A stretch of 55,141 nt of DNA from CAZWVA01 sp964636885 (GCA_964636885.1 CAZWVA010000009.1:1-55141), one strand, 5' to 3'; counted from the stretch's first letter, positions 44,202-52,359 are shown. Notes: a model not told the origin generated them from the sequence alone. Program-made: numbers and translations.

Positions 44202-44230
44202 ACGATAACCAGTTTAGGTTTAATTGTCAA
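44202..44230 (-). promoter_or_regulatory. Sigma-70-type promoter for the CxC gene
   Basis: On the minus strand TTGACA (44230-44225), a 17-nt spacer and TATCGT (44207-44202). It has the same layout, promoter then Fur-type site, as the porin operon. Confidence 0.5.
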
Positions 44231-44353
44231 GCAAAAGAACCAAATTTTATTTAGGGTTAAAAATAGGAATTATTCCATCAACTACAGGAAAGAGCTTCCA
44301 TATAGAAAGGTAGCTAAAAATAAGATAAATCCGACTTGTCCTATAGGAGCTTT

Positions 44354-44596
44354 CTACAAACCAGGCCCCTTTCCCAATGCCTTACCCTGCATAATGGCCT
44401 TTGAATGCGTGTTCTCAAAACCGCCTTCTATGCATTCAACCACCTTATTTAAAGTCTCCGCATAGGACCTTAGTTCCTTATAGCTCAGGCGAAGTGTCAC
44501 ATACCCAAAGGTAACGTAGTATCCACCACAACTGCACTCCTGTATATTCCCATAGGGAAATGTAGCAATCGTCTTCCTTATGCAACCTTCACTCAT
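44354..44596 (-). CDS. Small CxC protein, paralog 2
   Basis: 80 aa from ATG 44594-44596, preceded by GGGAG; the frame opens at 44686, but the first 30 residues are without a good ribosome site. CSCGG at 21-25 is followed by YYVTFGYVTLRLSYKE and a helix, aligning with the protein at 43834-44064 (C-x-C, then G-x-h-TLRL). It differs in having no CC pair and a Gly/Lys-rich tail. No Fur-type site lies upstream of it. Being the neighbour of its paralog suggests tandem duplication and divergence. Function is unknown. Confidence 0.6.
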   Translation of the reverse strand: MSEGCIRKTIATFPYGNIQECSCGGYYVTFGYVTLRLSYKELRSYAETLNKVVECIEGGFENTHSKAIMQGKALGKGPGL

Positions 44597-44731
44597 GTCG
44601 GTCTCCCGCTCGATTTCCTTTCCGCTCCCCGCCTTAAAACCCAAGACCCAGGATGCAAAAACGAAGCAAAACGGATCTGACCCCAACCCGTACCCATAGA
44701 AATCTACCCAAAACCCCTGGAAGGTTCAAAT

Positions 44732-44749
44732 CCAGTCTGGCCATACTGG
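44732..44749. promoter_or_regulatory. Imperfect palindrome upstream of metF
   Basis: CCAGTCTGGCCATACTGG is an 18-bp near-palindrome with one mismatched pair. It lies 108 nt before the metF ATG. With the second inverted repeat at 44779 it could be an operator. Confidence 0.3.
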
Positions 44750-44778
44750 TCAATAAGGAAGGGTATTAAACTCCTCAG

Positions 44779-44802
44779 ATCGGATTCTTGCATGAATCCG
44801 AT
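44779..44802. promoter_or_regulatory. Perfect 9-bp inverted repeat upstream of metF
   Basis: Arms ATCGGATTC and GAATCCGAT with a TTGCAT spacer, 55 nt before the metF ATG. No T run follows. Candidate repressor site or leader hairpin of metF. Confidence 0.4.
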
Positions 44803-44856
44803 ATATGGAGTAATCTCATTTCCAAAACACGTATTCGAAGCTATCGAGTGAGGCTT

Positions 44857-45744
44857 ATGCGATTTCCAGAGTACTTTAAAAACGGTAAAAGGCCGGTTAT
44901 ATCATTTGAGATCTTCCCCCCGAAGACGGAGCAGGGAATGGAATCCCTTATCCTTAGGGTCATTCCAGAGCTTATAGAGCTCGGCCCCGATTACATAACT
45001 GTGACATACGGGGCGATGGGCTCTACACGGAAAATGACGCTTGAAATCGCGTCTCTTATAAAAAACCGTTACGGTATGGAGTCGGCCTGTCACCTTACCT
45101 GTGTGGGGGCATCGCGTATGGAGATCGATGAAACCCTTGAGCGGATTTCCGATGCCGGGATCCAGAATATAGTTGCCCTTCGTGGGGATCCCCCCAGAGG
45201 AGAGAGAGGTTTTGTAGCACCAGACAACGGCTATTCTCATGCCTATCAACTGGTAGAACATATAAGGCAATTCGAACAAAAGAGAGGTAAAGGTCCTTTC
45301 GGAATAGCGGTGGCGGGGTATCCGGAAAAGCATCTTGAAGCACCAACCATCGAAACGGATATCGCTAACCTCAAGCGAAAGGTCGAATCCGGAGCGGATA
45401 TCATAATCACGCAGCTGTTTTTTGATAACACCTTCTTTTTCGACTTCGTTGAAAGGGTTAGAGCCGCAGGCATCACGGTACCGGTAATACCTGGATTAAT
45501 GCCGATTCAATCAGTGAAACAGATTAAACGAATCACCTCCATGTGCGGCTCAAGCATTCCTCAGGAACTCCAGAGGCAACTGGACACGGCTCTAGATGAT
45601 GATGAAAGGGCAAGCGAGATCGGCGTCTGGCAGTGCATCGGACAGGCGAGGGAACTCCTTATGCACGGCGCACCGGGTATCCATTTCTATGTGCTCAATA
45701 GATCAACCCAAGTGAGGCGTATAATGGAGGCCCTGAGGAGATAG
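44857..45744 (+). CDS. metF: Methylenetetrahydrofolate reductase
   Basis: 295 aa from ATG 44857, preceded by GAGTGAGG; a TTG at 44788 falls inside an inverted repeat and is unlikely. It reduces 5,10-methylene-THF to 5-methyl-THF with FAD, for methionine synthesis or one-carbon pathways. SFEIFPPKTEQG near 20 holds the catalytic Glu, and TVTYGAMGSTR, HLTCVG, ALRGDPP and the FAD-binding region are all present. The length matches the E. coli-type enzyme without a regulatory domain. It is alone in its unit, with two inverted repeats upstream. Confidence 0.96.
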   Translation: MRFPEYFKNGKRPVISFEIFPPKTEQGMESLILRVIPELIELGPDYITVTYGAMGSTRKMTLEIASLIKNRYGMESACHLTCVGASRMEIDETLERISDAGIQNIVALRGDPPRGERGFVAPDNGYSHAYQLVEHIRQFEQKRGKGPFGIAVAGYPEKHLEAPTIETDIANLKRKVESGADIIITQLFFDNTFFFDFVERVRAAGITVPVIPGLMPIQSVKQIKRITSMCGSSIPQELQRQLDTALDDDERASEIGVWQCIGQARELLMHGAPGIHFYVLNRSTQVRRIMEALRR

Positions 45745-45796
45745 TGGATTTCTGTATTTCTTTACTACTCTACAATCCACGCCTAAGATAGAAAAA

Positions 45797-46474
45797 ATGC
45801 CTGAGACGAAACCCCTTTTTAATTCAGTAGCAAAAAACTATGACACTCTAAACACCCTGTTTAGCATAGGAATAGACAGATTATGGAGGAGGAGGCTCGT
45901 TCGAGAAATAGGAAGTGCGAATCTCGTACTCGATATCGCAACGGGTACGGCAGAAGTGGCAATTGAGGCCTCGAACAGGCTAAATAAAGCATGGGTAATC
46001 GGAATAGATCCGAGTGAAAAGATGCTAAGACTCGGTCGAAGGAAAATAGAATCACTCAGAACGAGTGGGAAGGTAACCCTCATTCAGGGAGTCGCCGAGA
46101 ACCTTCCTTTTAAAGACGATACATTTGATGGAGTCACAATAGCGTTTGGAATCAGAAACACGATCGATCCCCTGAAATCCCTAAGGGAGATGAAAAGGGT
46201 CCTTAGGCCCGGTGGAAAAGTGGGGGTCCTCGAATTTGCCGTTCCCAAAAACAGGTTTTTTGGCCCCGTATATATGTTCTACCTTAGAAACGTCCTTCCA
46301 CTCGTGGGATCGCTCTTTGGAACGAAAAGGGAATACGAGTATCTCGGCGATTCCATCTCTGAGTTTCCCCAGAGGGAATCCTTTGTGAGACTCATGGAAG
46401 AAACCGGATTCAATGTGGAAAAAACGATCGAACTAACGGTAGGAACTGTGATCATCTATATAGGGACTAAATAA
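45797..46474 (+). CDS. ubiE: Demethylmenaquinone / 2-methoxy-6-polyprenyl-1,4-benzoquinol methyltransferase
   Basis: 225 aa, SAM-dependent class I methyltransferase of the UbiE/MenG family. FNSVAKNYDTLNTLFSIGIDRLWRR is the family opening, read in parts at residues 8-32. VLDIATGTAEVA (about 43-54) is the SAM motif I, and FAIR-like AFGIRNTIDP near 115 and EFAVPKN follow. It makes the final C-methylation of menaquinone (or ubiquinone). The 53-nt gap to metF may or may not separate units. The 3' end overlaps the end of the decayed alpha/beta-hydrolase gene on the opposite strand. Confidence 0.93.
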   Translation: MPETKPLFNSVAKNYDTLNTLFSIGIDRLWRRRLVREIGSANLVLDIATGTAEVAIEASNRLNKAWVIGIDPSEKMLRLGRRKIESLRTSGKVTLIQGVAENLPFKDDTFDGVTIAFGIRNTIDPLKSLREMKRVLRPGGKVGVLEFAVPKNRFFGPVYMFYLRNVLPLVGSLFGTKREYEYLGDSISEFPQRESFVRLMEETGFNVEKTIELTVGTVIIYIGTK

Positions 46475-46740
46475 ACGCATCCACGGGCTGCGCTGGTCTT
46501 CCCCTCACAAAATCGGAGAGTACCTTTGCCATTAACTGCTAGCCCTCCACAACGACCTTTAGAAATGGGTCAAACCTTGTCCATCAGCATTCCCAATTCC
46601 CAGTGCCTGAATTAACCTCACAATGTCATCGGCAAAGAGTTCCGTTGAGTAGGTGCCATCCGGTTTGTCTGACTCACCGGCTCCCCACTTCCCCGTTTCT
46701 CATAATTCATGTTTATACCGTTTACCTTTACCTTGGGCAT
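46467..46740 (-). pseudogene. Decayed alpha/beta-hydrolase gene
   Basis: The minus strand keeps three pieces of one gene in different frames. The head begins at ATG 46738-46740, MPKVKVNGINMNYEKRGSGE, with GGAGAGTGAG before it. The middle, from about 46660, reads DGTYSTELFADDIVRLIQAL, which matches the segment before the nucleophile elbow of this family. The tail, 46532-46467, reads VLSDFVRGRPAQPVDAFI and a stop. About 270 nt remain of an expected 800; the oxyanion loop, nucleophile elbow and His region are lost. The gene is inactivated by several internal deletions. Confidence 0.75.
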
Positions 46741-46926
46741 CTCACTCTCCTTACCGGTTGTGTTAACCAGATTTTAGGTATAGGCCTATTATATAAATTA
46801 GGATTGGTTTTCTAAACCCACTATGCAGGGTTATTCCTCCATTCGGTTTGTGGTTCTTTCTTTACGGTATTAAGGTATCTTATAAGTCGTATAACATGGG
46901 TGAAATCATAGAAAGGAGGGAGAGCC
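46741..46926. other. Intergenic region before the patatin gene
   Basis: AT-rich, with promoter-like TATTATATAAAT near 46787 but no clear -35. It should carry the patatin promoter. AGGAGGGAGAG precedes the ATG. Confidence 0.4.
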
Positions 46927-47982
46927 ATGGACTATCCATTTAGGAACCTGGTTTTTGAAGGGGGCGGCGTCAAGGGAATCGCCTATCTTGGGGCATTGGA
47001 GGTACTTGACGAAAAGGGCATATTAAAAAACATAAAGAGGGCAGGAGGCACTTCGGCAGGGGCGATTAACGCCCTTATTTTTGGTCTCGGTTTTTCAACC
47101 AAGGAGATGAGGGACATCCTATTTTCCCTGGACTTTAGAAAGTTCCTTGACGACTCATGGGGAGTGATAAGGGATACGAAACGCCTACTCGAAGAGTTTG
47201 GATGGTATAAGGGTGACTTTTTCCGAAGTTGGATATCGGACCTTATACGAAGAAAGACCGGAAACAGCGAGGCCACATTCAAAGACGTATTCGACCAAAG
47301 GGAGAAAAAGGGATTTAAAGATATATATTTCGTAGGGGTCAATCTATCGACTCATTTTGCAGAGGTCTTTTCTAACGAGCACACACCAAGGATGCCCGTT
47401 GCCGATGCGGTCAGAATCTCCATGTCGATACCGCTCTTTTTTGCCTCAAAGAGAAATCTAAGAGGGGATGTTTATGTAGACGGTGGACTCCTGGATAACT
47501 ATCCCGTTAAACTCTTCGACAGGGAAAAGTACGTGGATAAAGAGAACCTGGCTAAAAACACAAGAGAACCCGATTACTATAAAGATCACAATGATAAATT
47601 AAGGGATATGGGAAAGGACATAAGTCCCTACCTATACAATAAAGAGACGCTCGGATTCCGCCTGGACTCTGCAAGGGAAATCGCTGTCTTCCGTGATCAG
47701 GCGGAGCCTCCAACGAGTAAGATAAACGATTTTTTCGACTACGCAACGAATCTTGTAAAGACACTCCTTGAAGCACAGTCGAATCAGCATTTACATAGCG
47801 ATGACTGGCACCGAACGATATACATCGACACACTTGGAGTAAGGACAACGGACTTCGATCTGGACGATAAAACAAAAAGGGCCCTTATTAAATCTGGAAG
47901 AACACACACAGAAGAGTATTTTAAGTGGTATGACGACCCACAGGCCGCCATAGTGCCGATGAATCGTCCGGGAGTGGCATAG
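46927..47982 (+). CDS. Patatin-like phospholipase
   Basis: 351 aa. The patatin oxyanion loop EGGGVKG is at 11-17, the nucleophile elbow GTSAG at 41-45 (S43) and the catalytic Asp in DGG at 185-187. These make the Ser-Asp dyad of acyl hydrolases acting on phospholipids. Residues about 240-351 are helical and typical of this bacterial subgroup. No signal peptide or membrane span is seen. Its role may be lipid turnover or a toxin-like one; there is no secretion gene nearby. AGGAGGGAGAG upstream is a strong ribosome site. Confidence 0.9.
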   Translation: MDYPFRNLVFEGGGVKGIAYLGALEVLDEKGILKNIKRAGGTSAGAINALIFGLGFSTKEMRDILFSLDFRKFLDDSWGVIRDTKRLLEEFGWYKGDFFRSWISDLIRRKTGNSEATFKDVFDQREKKGFKDIYFVGVNLSTHFAEVFSNEHTPRMPVADAVRISMSIPLFFASKRNLRGDVYVDGGLLDNYPVKLFDREKYVDKENLAKNTREPDYYKDHNDKLRDMGKDISPYLYNKETLGFRLDSAREIAVFRDQAEPPTSKINDFFDYATNLVKTLLEAQSNQHLHSDDWHRTIYIDTLGVRTTDFDLDDKTKRALIKSGRTHTEEYFKWYDDPQAAIVPMNRPGVA

Positions 47983-48122
47983 GAGAGGCGAGTCTCAGTT
48001 ACAAAGAAGGTTTGGACTCCTCATATGAATTCGACCCACCTTGCTTAACGGATTTTATCTCGGCATTATTTGTAAGTAAAACCCTTGTAGTTCCAGTCGT
48101 TCTAGATAAGGAGGGGTAAAAG

Positions 48123-48857
48123 ATGAGCGAAAGAGTCGCATTGATAACTGGTGGGGTACGCGGTATCGGACGTGCTATTGCGCTCGACCTGGCCGATCGC
48201 GGATGGTCTGTTGCGATCTGTTACAGGAAGAGCGAAAAGGAGGCAAAAGAAGCAGTCGACGCCATTGAGAAAAAAGGCACTAGAGGCCTTCATGTAAAGT
48301 GTGACGTATCGGATCCAAAGGCGGCAGAAGACCTCGTGAAGCTGGTAGAGAGGGAGTGGGAGAGGATTGACGCCCTCATTAACTGTGCAGGCCCATATCA
48401 CCGCATAAACCTTCTCGAAGAAACAATCGAGGGATGGCACTCTATGTTTGACAACAACCTCCATCCGGTTTTCTACCTGAGCCGAGCCGTGGCGCCCGGA
48501 ATGAAGGAAAGGAAATGGGGGAGGATTATAAACTTCGGTATGGCAAATGCTGATAGGCTCTCTGCACAGACCGAGATCACGGCCCACTATATAGCCAAGG
48601 CGGGTGTGCTCATATTGACACGCTCCTTGGCACGTCTACTAGCACCACATGGAATAACAGTGAACTCGATCTCCCCAGGGTTCATAAACTCAGGAAGCGC
48701 CCCGGAGGAGGAACTCACAAAGATGGTAAAGGCGATTCCCGCTGGGTACGTGGGGAGTATGAAGGACGCTGTGGAGGTTACCCGATTCCTCCTCTCAGAT
48801 GAAGCGGCCTACGTTAACGGTACAAATATCCATCTTAGTGGTGGCTGGGGACTGTGA
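48123..48857 (+). CDS. SDR-family protein with a degenerate active site
   Basis: 244 aa Rossmann-fold short-chain dehydrogenase/reductase, FabG-like. The cofactor motif TGGVRGIG is at 9-16, NCAG at 87-90, and ISPGFINSG follows the active-site region. The normal catalytic Ser and YxxxK are not intact: the strand reads INFGMANADRL and the expected Tyr, four before K159, is H155, with Y156 one residue late. It may be inactive, or use a different acid/base. Asp144, near the Ser position, recalls pteridine reductases, but this is weak. AGGAGG precedes the ATG; the LigD-like gene follows by 21 nt. Confidence 0.85.
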   Translation: MSERVALITGGVRGIGRAIALDLADRGWSVAICYRKSEKEAKEAVDAIEKKGTRGLHVKCDVSDPKAAEDLVKLVEREWERIDALINCAGPYHRINLLEETIEGWHSMFDNNLHPVFYLSRAVAPGMKERKWGRIINFGMANADRLSAQTEITAHYIAKAGVLILTRSLARLLAPHGITVNSISPGFINSGSAPEEELTKMVKAIPAGYVGSMKDAVEVTRFLLSDEAAYVNGTNIHLSGGWGL

Positions 48858-48878
48858 GAAAACAAAAGGAGGTTTCTT

Positions 48879-49343
48879 ATGGGGCTTCGATTCGTCGTAC
48901 ATGAGCATGAGGCGTCTCATCTTCACTACGATCTCCGTTTAGAGATGGACGGGGTTCTTCGCTCCTGGGCCGTCCCAAAAGGACCCTCAATGGATGCCTC
49001 CGATAGAAGGCTCGCCGTGCTTGTAGATGATCATCCTCTCGAGTACATCGATTTTGAGGGGATCATCCCTCAGGGGATGTACGGAGCCGGAGCGGTAGTA
49101 ATTTGGGACAGGGGAACGTACGAACTCCTTGAGAGAAAAGAGGATAAGATAAGATTCTTTCTCAGAGGAAGAAAGCTCAAGGGGAATTTCACCCTGGTTC
49201 GACTAAAGGGCAAAGAAAAGGAATGGCTCCTTATAAAGCAGAAAGACGAGTTCTCTTCTTCTGGCTGGAAGCTTGAAACGAGCCTTACTGCCGAGAAGAG
49301 GACCGAGCTCAAAGAACGAATCCCTCCCTGTGAGACGTCTTAA
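48879..49343 (+). CDS. Stand-alone LigD-type 3'-phosphoesterase domain
   Basis: 154 aa, equal to the phosphoesterase (PE) domain of LigD without ligase or polymerase. The motif VVHEHEASHLHYDLRLEMDG is at 6-25. By family comparison H10, H16, D18, R20, H52 and Y56 occupy the places of the catalytic and Mn-binding residues of Pseudomonas LigD PE, with a constant 32-residue offset. It should trim 3'-phosphate or ribonucleotide ends at breaks. AGGAGG precedes the ATG. No Ku or ligase gene is in the window. The SDR gene is 21 nt upstream. Confidence 0.88.
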   Translation: MGLRFVVHEHEASHLHYDLRLEMDGVLRSWAVPKGPSMDASDRRLAVLVDDHPLEYIDFEGIIPQGMYGAGAVVIWDRGTYELLERKEDKIRFFLRGRKLKGNFTLVRLKGKEKEWLLIKQKDEFSSSGWKLETSLTAEKRTELKERIPPCETS

Positions 49344-49387
49344 GGATACGACAAACCAGGATCGATATAACGATATAAAAACCCCCC

Positions 49388-50032
49388 CTAGGGCGCGAGC
49401 CTTTCAATGACCCATTCCCTGTCACCGACCAACCGATAACGCAGGCGGTCGTGAAGGCGGTTTGGCCGTCCCTGCCAGAATTCGATTGATACAGGCCTTA
49501 GCCGGTATCCAGTCCAGTAGGGGGGTCGTGGGATCTCTTGGTTCCGGTATTTAACCTCTAGTTCGTCCATACGACGATCGAGAACCTCCCTTCCGCTTAT
49601 TATTCTACTCTGATTGGAAGCCCAGGCTCCCAGTTGACTCCCCCTGGGTCGAGTCTTAAAATAGGAATCCGCTTCTTCATCTGAGACCCATTCAACAGAC
49701 CCCTCGATGCGTACCTGTCTTTCAAGCTGAGCCCACCAAAAGACGATTGCTGCCCTTGGATTTTGGGAAAGGTCCTCCCCTTTTCTGCTTTCGCGGTTTG
49801 TATAAAAGACAAAACCGTCTTCGTCAAAACCCTTAAGGAGCATCATCCTCGCCGAAGGCCAACCGTCCCTAGTGGCCGTGGCAAGCGTAAGAGCATTTGC
49901 GTAAATGGGATCCACCCTCAGTGCATCTTCAAACCAGATCTGGAATTGCTTAAAAGGGCTTGGATCAAGATCCCTTTCTCTAAGCTCACGGAGACCAAAT
50001 TCCTCGCCAAGGCTAGCTATGTGCGTATCCAT
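49388..50032 (-). CDS. pdxH: Pyridoxamine 5'-phosphate oxidase
   Basis: 214 aa FMN enzyme making pyridoxal phosphate. It has the family FMN-binding elements: PSARMMLLKGFDEDGFVFYTN near 60-80, FWWAQLERQVRIEG near 100-115, SQLGAWASNQS near 135-145, and the C-terminal PxxxEFWQGRxNRLHDR. The length and order match PdxH. It is convergent with the LigD-like gene, 44 nt apart. It stands alone. Confidence 0.96.
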   Translation of the reverse strand: MDTHIASLGEEFGLRELRERDLDPSPFKQFQIWFEDALRVDPIYANALTLATATRDGWPSARMMLLKGFDEDGFVFYTNRESRKGEDLSQNPRAAIVFWWAQLERQVRIEGSVEWVSDEEADSYFKTRPRGSQLGAWASNQSRIISGREVLDRRMDELEVKYRNQEIPRPPYWTGYRLRPVSIEFWQGRPNRLHDRLRYRLVGDREWVIERLAP

Positions 50033-50155
50033 ACCTTCTCCGTCCTTATTACTTTATCAGAAACCCATGTGCCTAAACCGCTTATGGATGTCTGATAAAG
50101 GCATTTGGGTATGACGGCTTATAGGCGTGGATTACAAACCGACCTACCTAAACAC

Positions 50156-50437
50156 CTATCGAGGCGTTACTATCTCATCGGGCAATCCGAAGAATATCAT
50201 AATCAAAGCGACTATTATCATGAAGAACCCAGTACACACTATTGCCAGGGTCATCTTCCTGTCCACGCCCTTTGGAGGGCTGTAGTCCTTTATCTCTCCC
50301 TTCAGTAACCTCACCGTTCCTACAGCAACAACGACGATGCAAAGCGCTATGGACACAAACGTGAGAATCTCAATGGGTGTAGAGTTAGCCCCCATTAGTT
50401 GTCTATTGACTTCCTCTATGAGATGCCCTTCTTTCAT
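50156..50437 (-). CDS. Small two-span membrane protein
   Basis: 93 aa with two hydrophobic segments (about 23-43 and 63-85) and a short charged loop with KGEIKDYSPPKG between them. AGGTAAG lies 3 nt before the ATG. No family is recognised. It is isolated between pdxH and the LLM gene. Membrane location is certain from composition; role unknown. Confidence 0.6.
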   Translation of the reverse strand: MKEGHLIEEVNRQLMGANSTPIEILTFVSIALCIVVVAVGTVRLLKGEIKDYSPPKGVDRKMTLAIVCTGFFMIIVALIMIFFGLPDEIVTPR

Positions 50438-50644
50438 ACTTACCTCCCTTCACTAAACTGCTTGGTCCATTACTTGCCGCACGTAGAGGTGAAGCGTTTT
50501 TTCACCCGCAATCAACCGGCCCCATGTTTTTATGTGAAATGATCCCAGGCCTACAGGAAAAACACTAGGACCCTACTATAAACTCCATAAACATAACCGA
50601 TGTTTACAAAAATCCAAGTTCGGCCTCGATCAGAAGGCTACTGC

Positions 50645-51658
50645 CTACCTGCCAAATGTCTCCAGAATCGCTCTTTGGTACCCCCTTACCTCCTCAAAAT
50701 CCAAAAAGTAATGAGGCGCACTAAGGATAGGTAGATCCAAGTACCCCCTATACTCCTTCAATCTTTTTCTACATTCATCAGCGTCTCCTACGAGGGCAAA
50801 TGTATTTACCATATCATCTGTAACGCTTTCAACCATGGATTTTATGTCCTTTCTAAAGAAAGCCTCCCTGATCTTAGCGGCTTCATTCTCAAATCCGTGC
50901 AGTCTAAATGGGGGCCCATATGCACGAACGGTCGCATAGAACGCTATAGTGGCACGCGCCGCCTCGGTTGCTTCCTTTTTATTTTTTGAGATGGCACAGG
51001 TAATAATGGAGGCGATATTAAAATCCTTACGATTCCTCCCAGATCTCTCAAGCCCCTCTTTTATGCCCTTACTCACCACCTCTTTAATGTACCTGAGAGA
51101 GCATACGACATGGCCAAGATATCCATCAGCCACCTCTCCAGCAGCCCTGATCATATACCTCCCAACCCCCGCAAGATAAATCGGGATGTTTTCTCTTAAG
51201 GGTTTAAAGGGGCGATGGTAGCCCTTTGTATTTATGCTATAGTAATCACCGCTATAAGAGACCGGCTCTTCCAGGTGGGATCCAGTCATAATGAGACGAA
51301 TCACATCGATACACTCTCTAATTCGAGAAACGGGCTTTCCATAGGGTATCCCATGCCACATCTCGTTTGTTCGTTTTGCCCCCGTTCCAAGCCCAAGAAC
51401 GAGTCTCCCATTCGAGGCCTCATCGAGATCAAGTGCGGTGAGTGCGGTGATGAATGGACTCCTTACAAACGCAAGGGCAACAGCGGTGCCAAGCCTAATC
51501 CTACGGGTAGCGGGGGCCACGGCAGAGAGCTGCTGAAAGGAGGTTCTATAGAGCTCCGTTGCCCAGACGGAATGGAAACCCGCATCTTCTGCCTCCTTTG
51601 CCAACTCCACCAGTTTGGAAATGGTTTCGGCGTCTAGAATGAGTCCTGTAGGTTCCAT
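50645..51658 (-). CDS. LLM-class flavin-dependent oxidoreductase
   Basis: 337 aa luciferase-like TIM-barrel. LAKEAEDAGFHSVWATEL near 18-35, IRLGTAVALAFVRSPF, GRLVLGLGTGAKRTNEMWHG and PIYLAGVG are typical of the F420- or FMN-dependent subfamily (MER/F420-type). The N-terminus is short: the first beta-strand starts within MEPTGLIL, so the true start could lie a little upstream, though no better codon is seen. The electron carrier (F420 or FMN) cannot be decided. A different, truncated LLM gene is at 11284-11564. Monocistronic. Confidence 0.88.
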   Translation of the reverse strand: MEPTGLILDAETISKLVELAKEAEDAGFHSVWATELYRTSFQQLSAVAPATRRIRLGTAVALAFVRSPFITALTALDLDEASNGRLVLGLGTGAKRTNEMWHGIPYGKPVSRIRECIDVIRLIMTGSHLEEPVSYSGDYYSINTKGYHRPFKPLRENIPIYLAGVGRYMIRAAGEVADGYLGHVVCSLRYIKEVVSKGIKEGLERSGRNRKDFNIASIITCAISKNKKEATEAARATIAFYATVRAYGPPFRLHGFENEAAKIREAFFRKDIKSMVESVTDDMVNTFALVGDADECRKRLKEYRGYLDLPILSAPHYFLDFEEVRGYQRAILETFGR

Positions 51659-51732
51659 AAATCAAAACCCCCTTCACGCTGTCATTAATCCATATATAGG
51701 GGCAGGTTTATCCCTCTACTCAAATGGAAAAG

Positions 51733-51761
51733 GCTTCTAGCCATCATGGGATGGCTGAAGC
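51733..51761 (-). terminator. Rho-independent terminator of the ribosomal alpha operon
   Basis: A 12-bp stem (GCTTCAGCCATC / GATGGCTAGAAGC with one bulged base) over a 4-nt loop is followed by CTTTTCC on the minus strand, 47 nt after the rplQ stop. It is the clearest terminator in the window. Confidence 0.7.
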
Positions 51762-51807
51762 ATAGTCAGAAGGGCATCAAAGGCTAATGGTCTTAAAATC
51801 CAGATTA

Positions 51808-52341
51808 CTAGGCCTTATTTTCGGTTTGAGAAGAGGGTTCTGTCTTTTCGGGTCCTTTTTTTTCGCCCTCGATTAAGCCCAGTTCCTCGGCGGCCTCTTT
51901 CTTTCGGCTCTTTGCCTCGGACACTACCGGTTTTTCCTGCTTTTCGGAAGTAGCCTTTGACCTCTTTTTACCCTTGGGCTTAAGCTCCTCCTCAACTAGC
52001 TCCAACATCGAAATCGGGGCATTATCTCCCCGTCTCATGCCGAGTTTTATAATCCTGGTGTAGCCACCTAGGCGGTCCTTATACCTTGGGGCGATCTCAT
52101 CAAAGAGCCTCTTTAATACCGCTCTATCCCTTATCATTTCAGCGCCTTTCCTTCTTGCGTGTAGGGTCCCCAGTTTAGCGAGGGTTATGACCTTTTCGGC
52201 CAGCCTCCTTAGCTCCTTAGCCCTCGTATCCGTTGTCTTAATCCTATCGTAGCGAAGAAAATCGGTAACCATATTCCGAAGCATGGATTTCCTGTGTTTT
52301 GTAACAACGCCGAGTTTCCGTCCGACTCTTTTATGCCTCAT
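51808..52341 (-). CDS. rplQ: 50S ribosomal protein L17
   Basis: 177 aa. The core (about 1-118) begins MRHKRVGRKLGVVTKHRKS and contains IKTTDTRAKELRRLAEKVI, the L17 hallmark, and ends in PISMLELVEE. A charged Lys/Glu tail of about 60 residues (119-177) is longer than in E. coli (127 aa), as in several deep-branching bacteria. Last gene of the operon, 18 nt after rpoA; followed by the terminator at 51733. Confidence 0.97.
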   Translation of the reverse strand: MRHKRVGRKLGVVTKHRKSMLRNMVTDFLRYDRIKTTDTRAKELRRLAEKVITLAKLGTLHARRKGAEMIRDRAVLKRLFDEIAPRYKDRLGGYTRIIKLGMRRGDNAPISMLELVEEELKPKGKKRSKATSEKQEKPVVSEAKSRKKEAAEELGLIEGEKKGPEKTEPSSQTENKA

Positions 52342-52359
52342 CTTTGAGCCTCCAAGGTA

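Noticed and set aside
44725..44743. tRNA 3'-end-like GGTTCAAATCCAGTCTGGCC
   Set aside because: It resembles a T-arm, but the 5-bp stem does not form, and no D-arm, anticodon arm or 5' acceptor strand is found upstream.
44902..45333. 143-aa leftward ORF
   Set aside because: It is antisense to metF.
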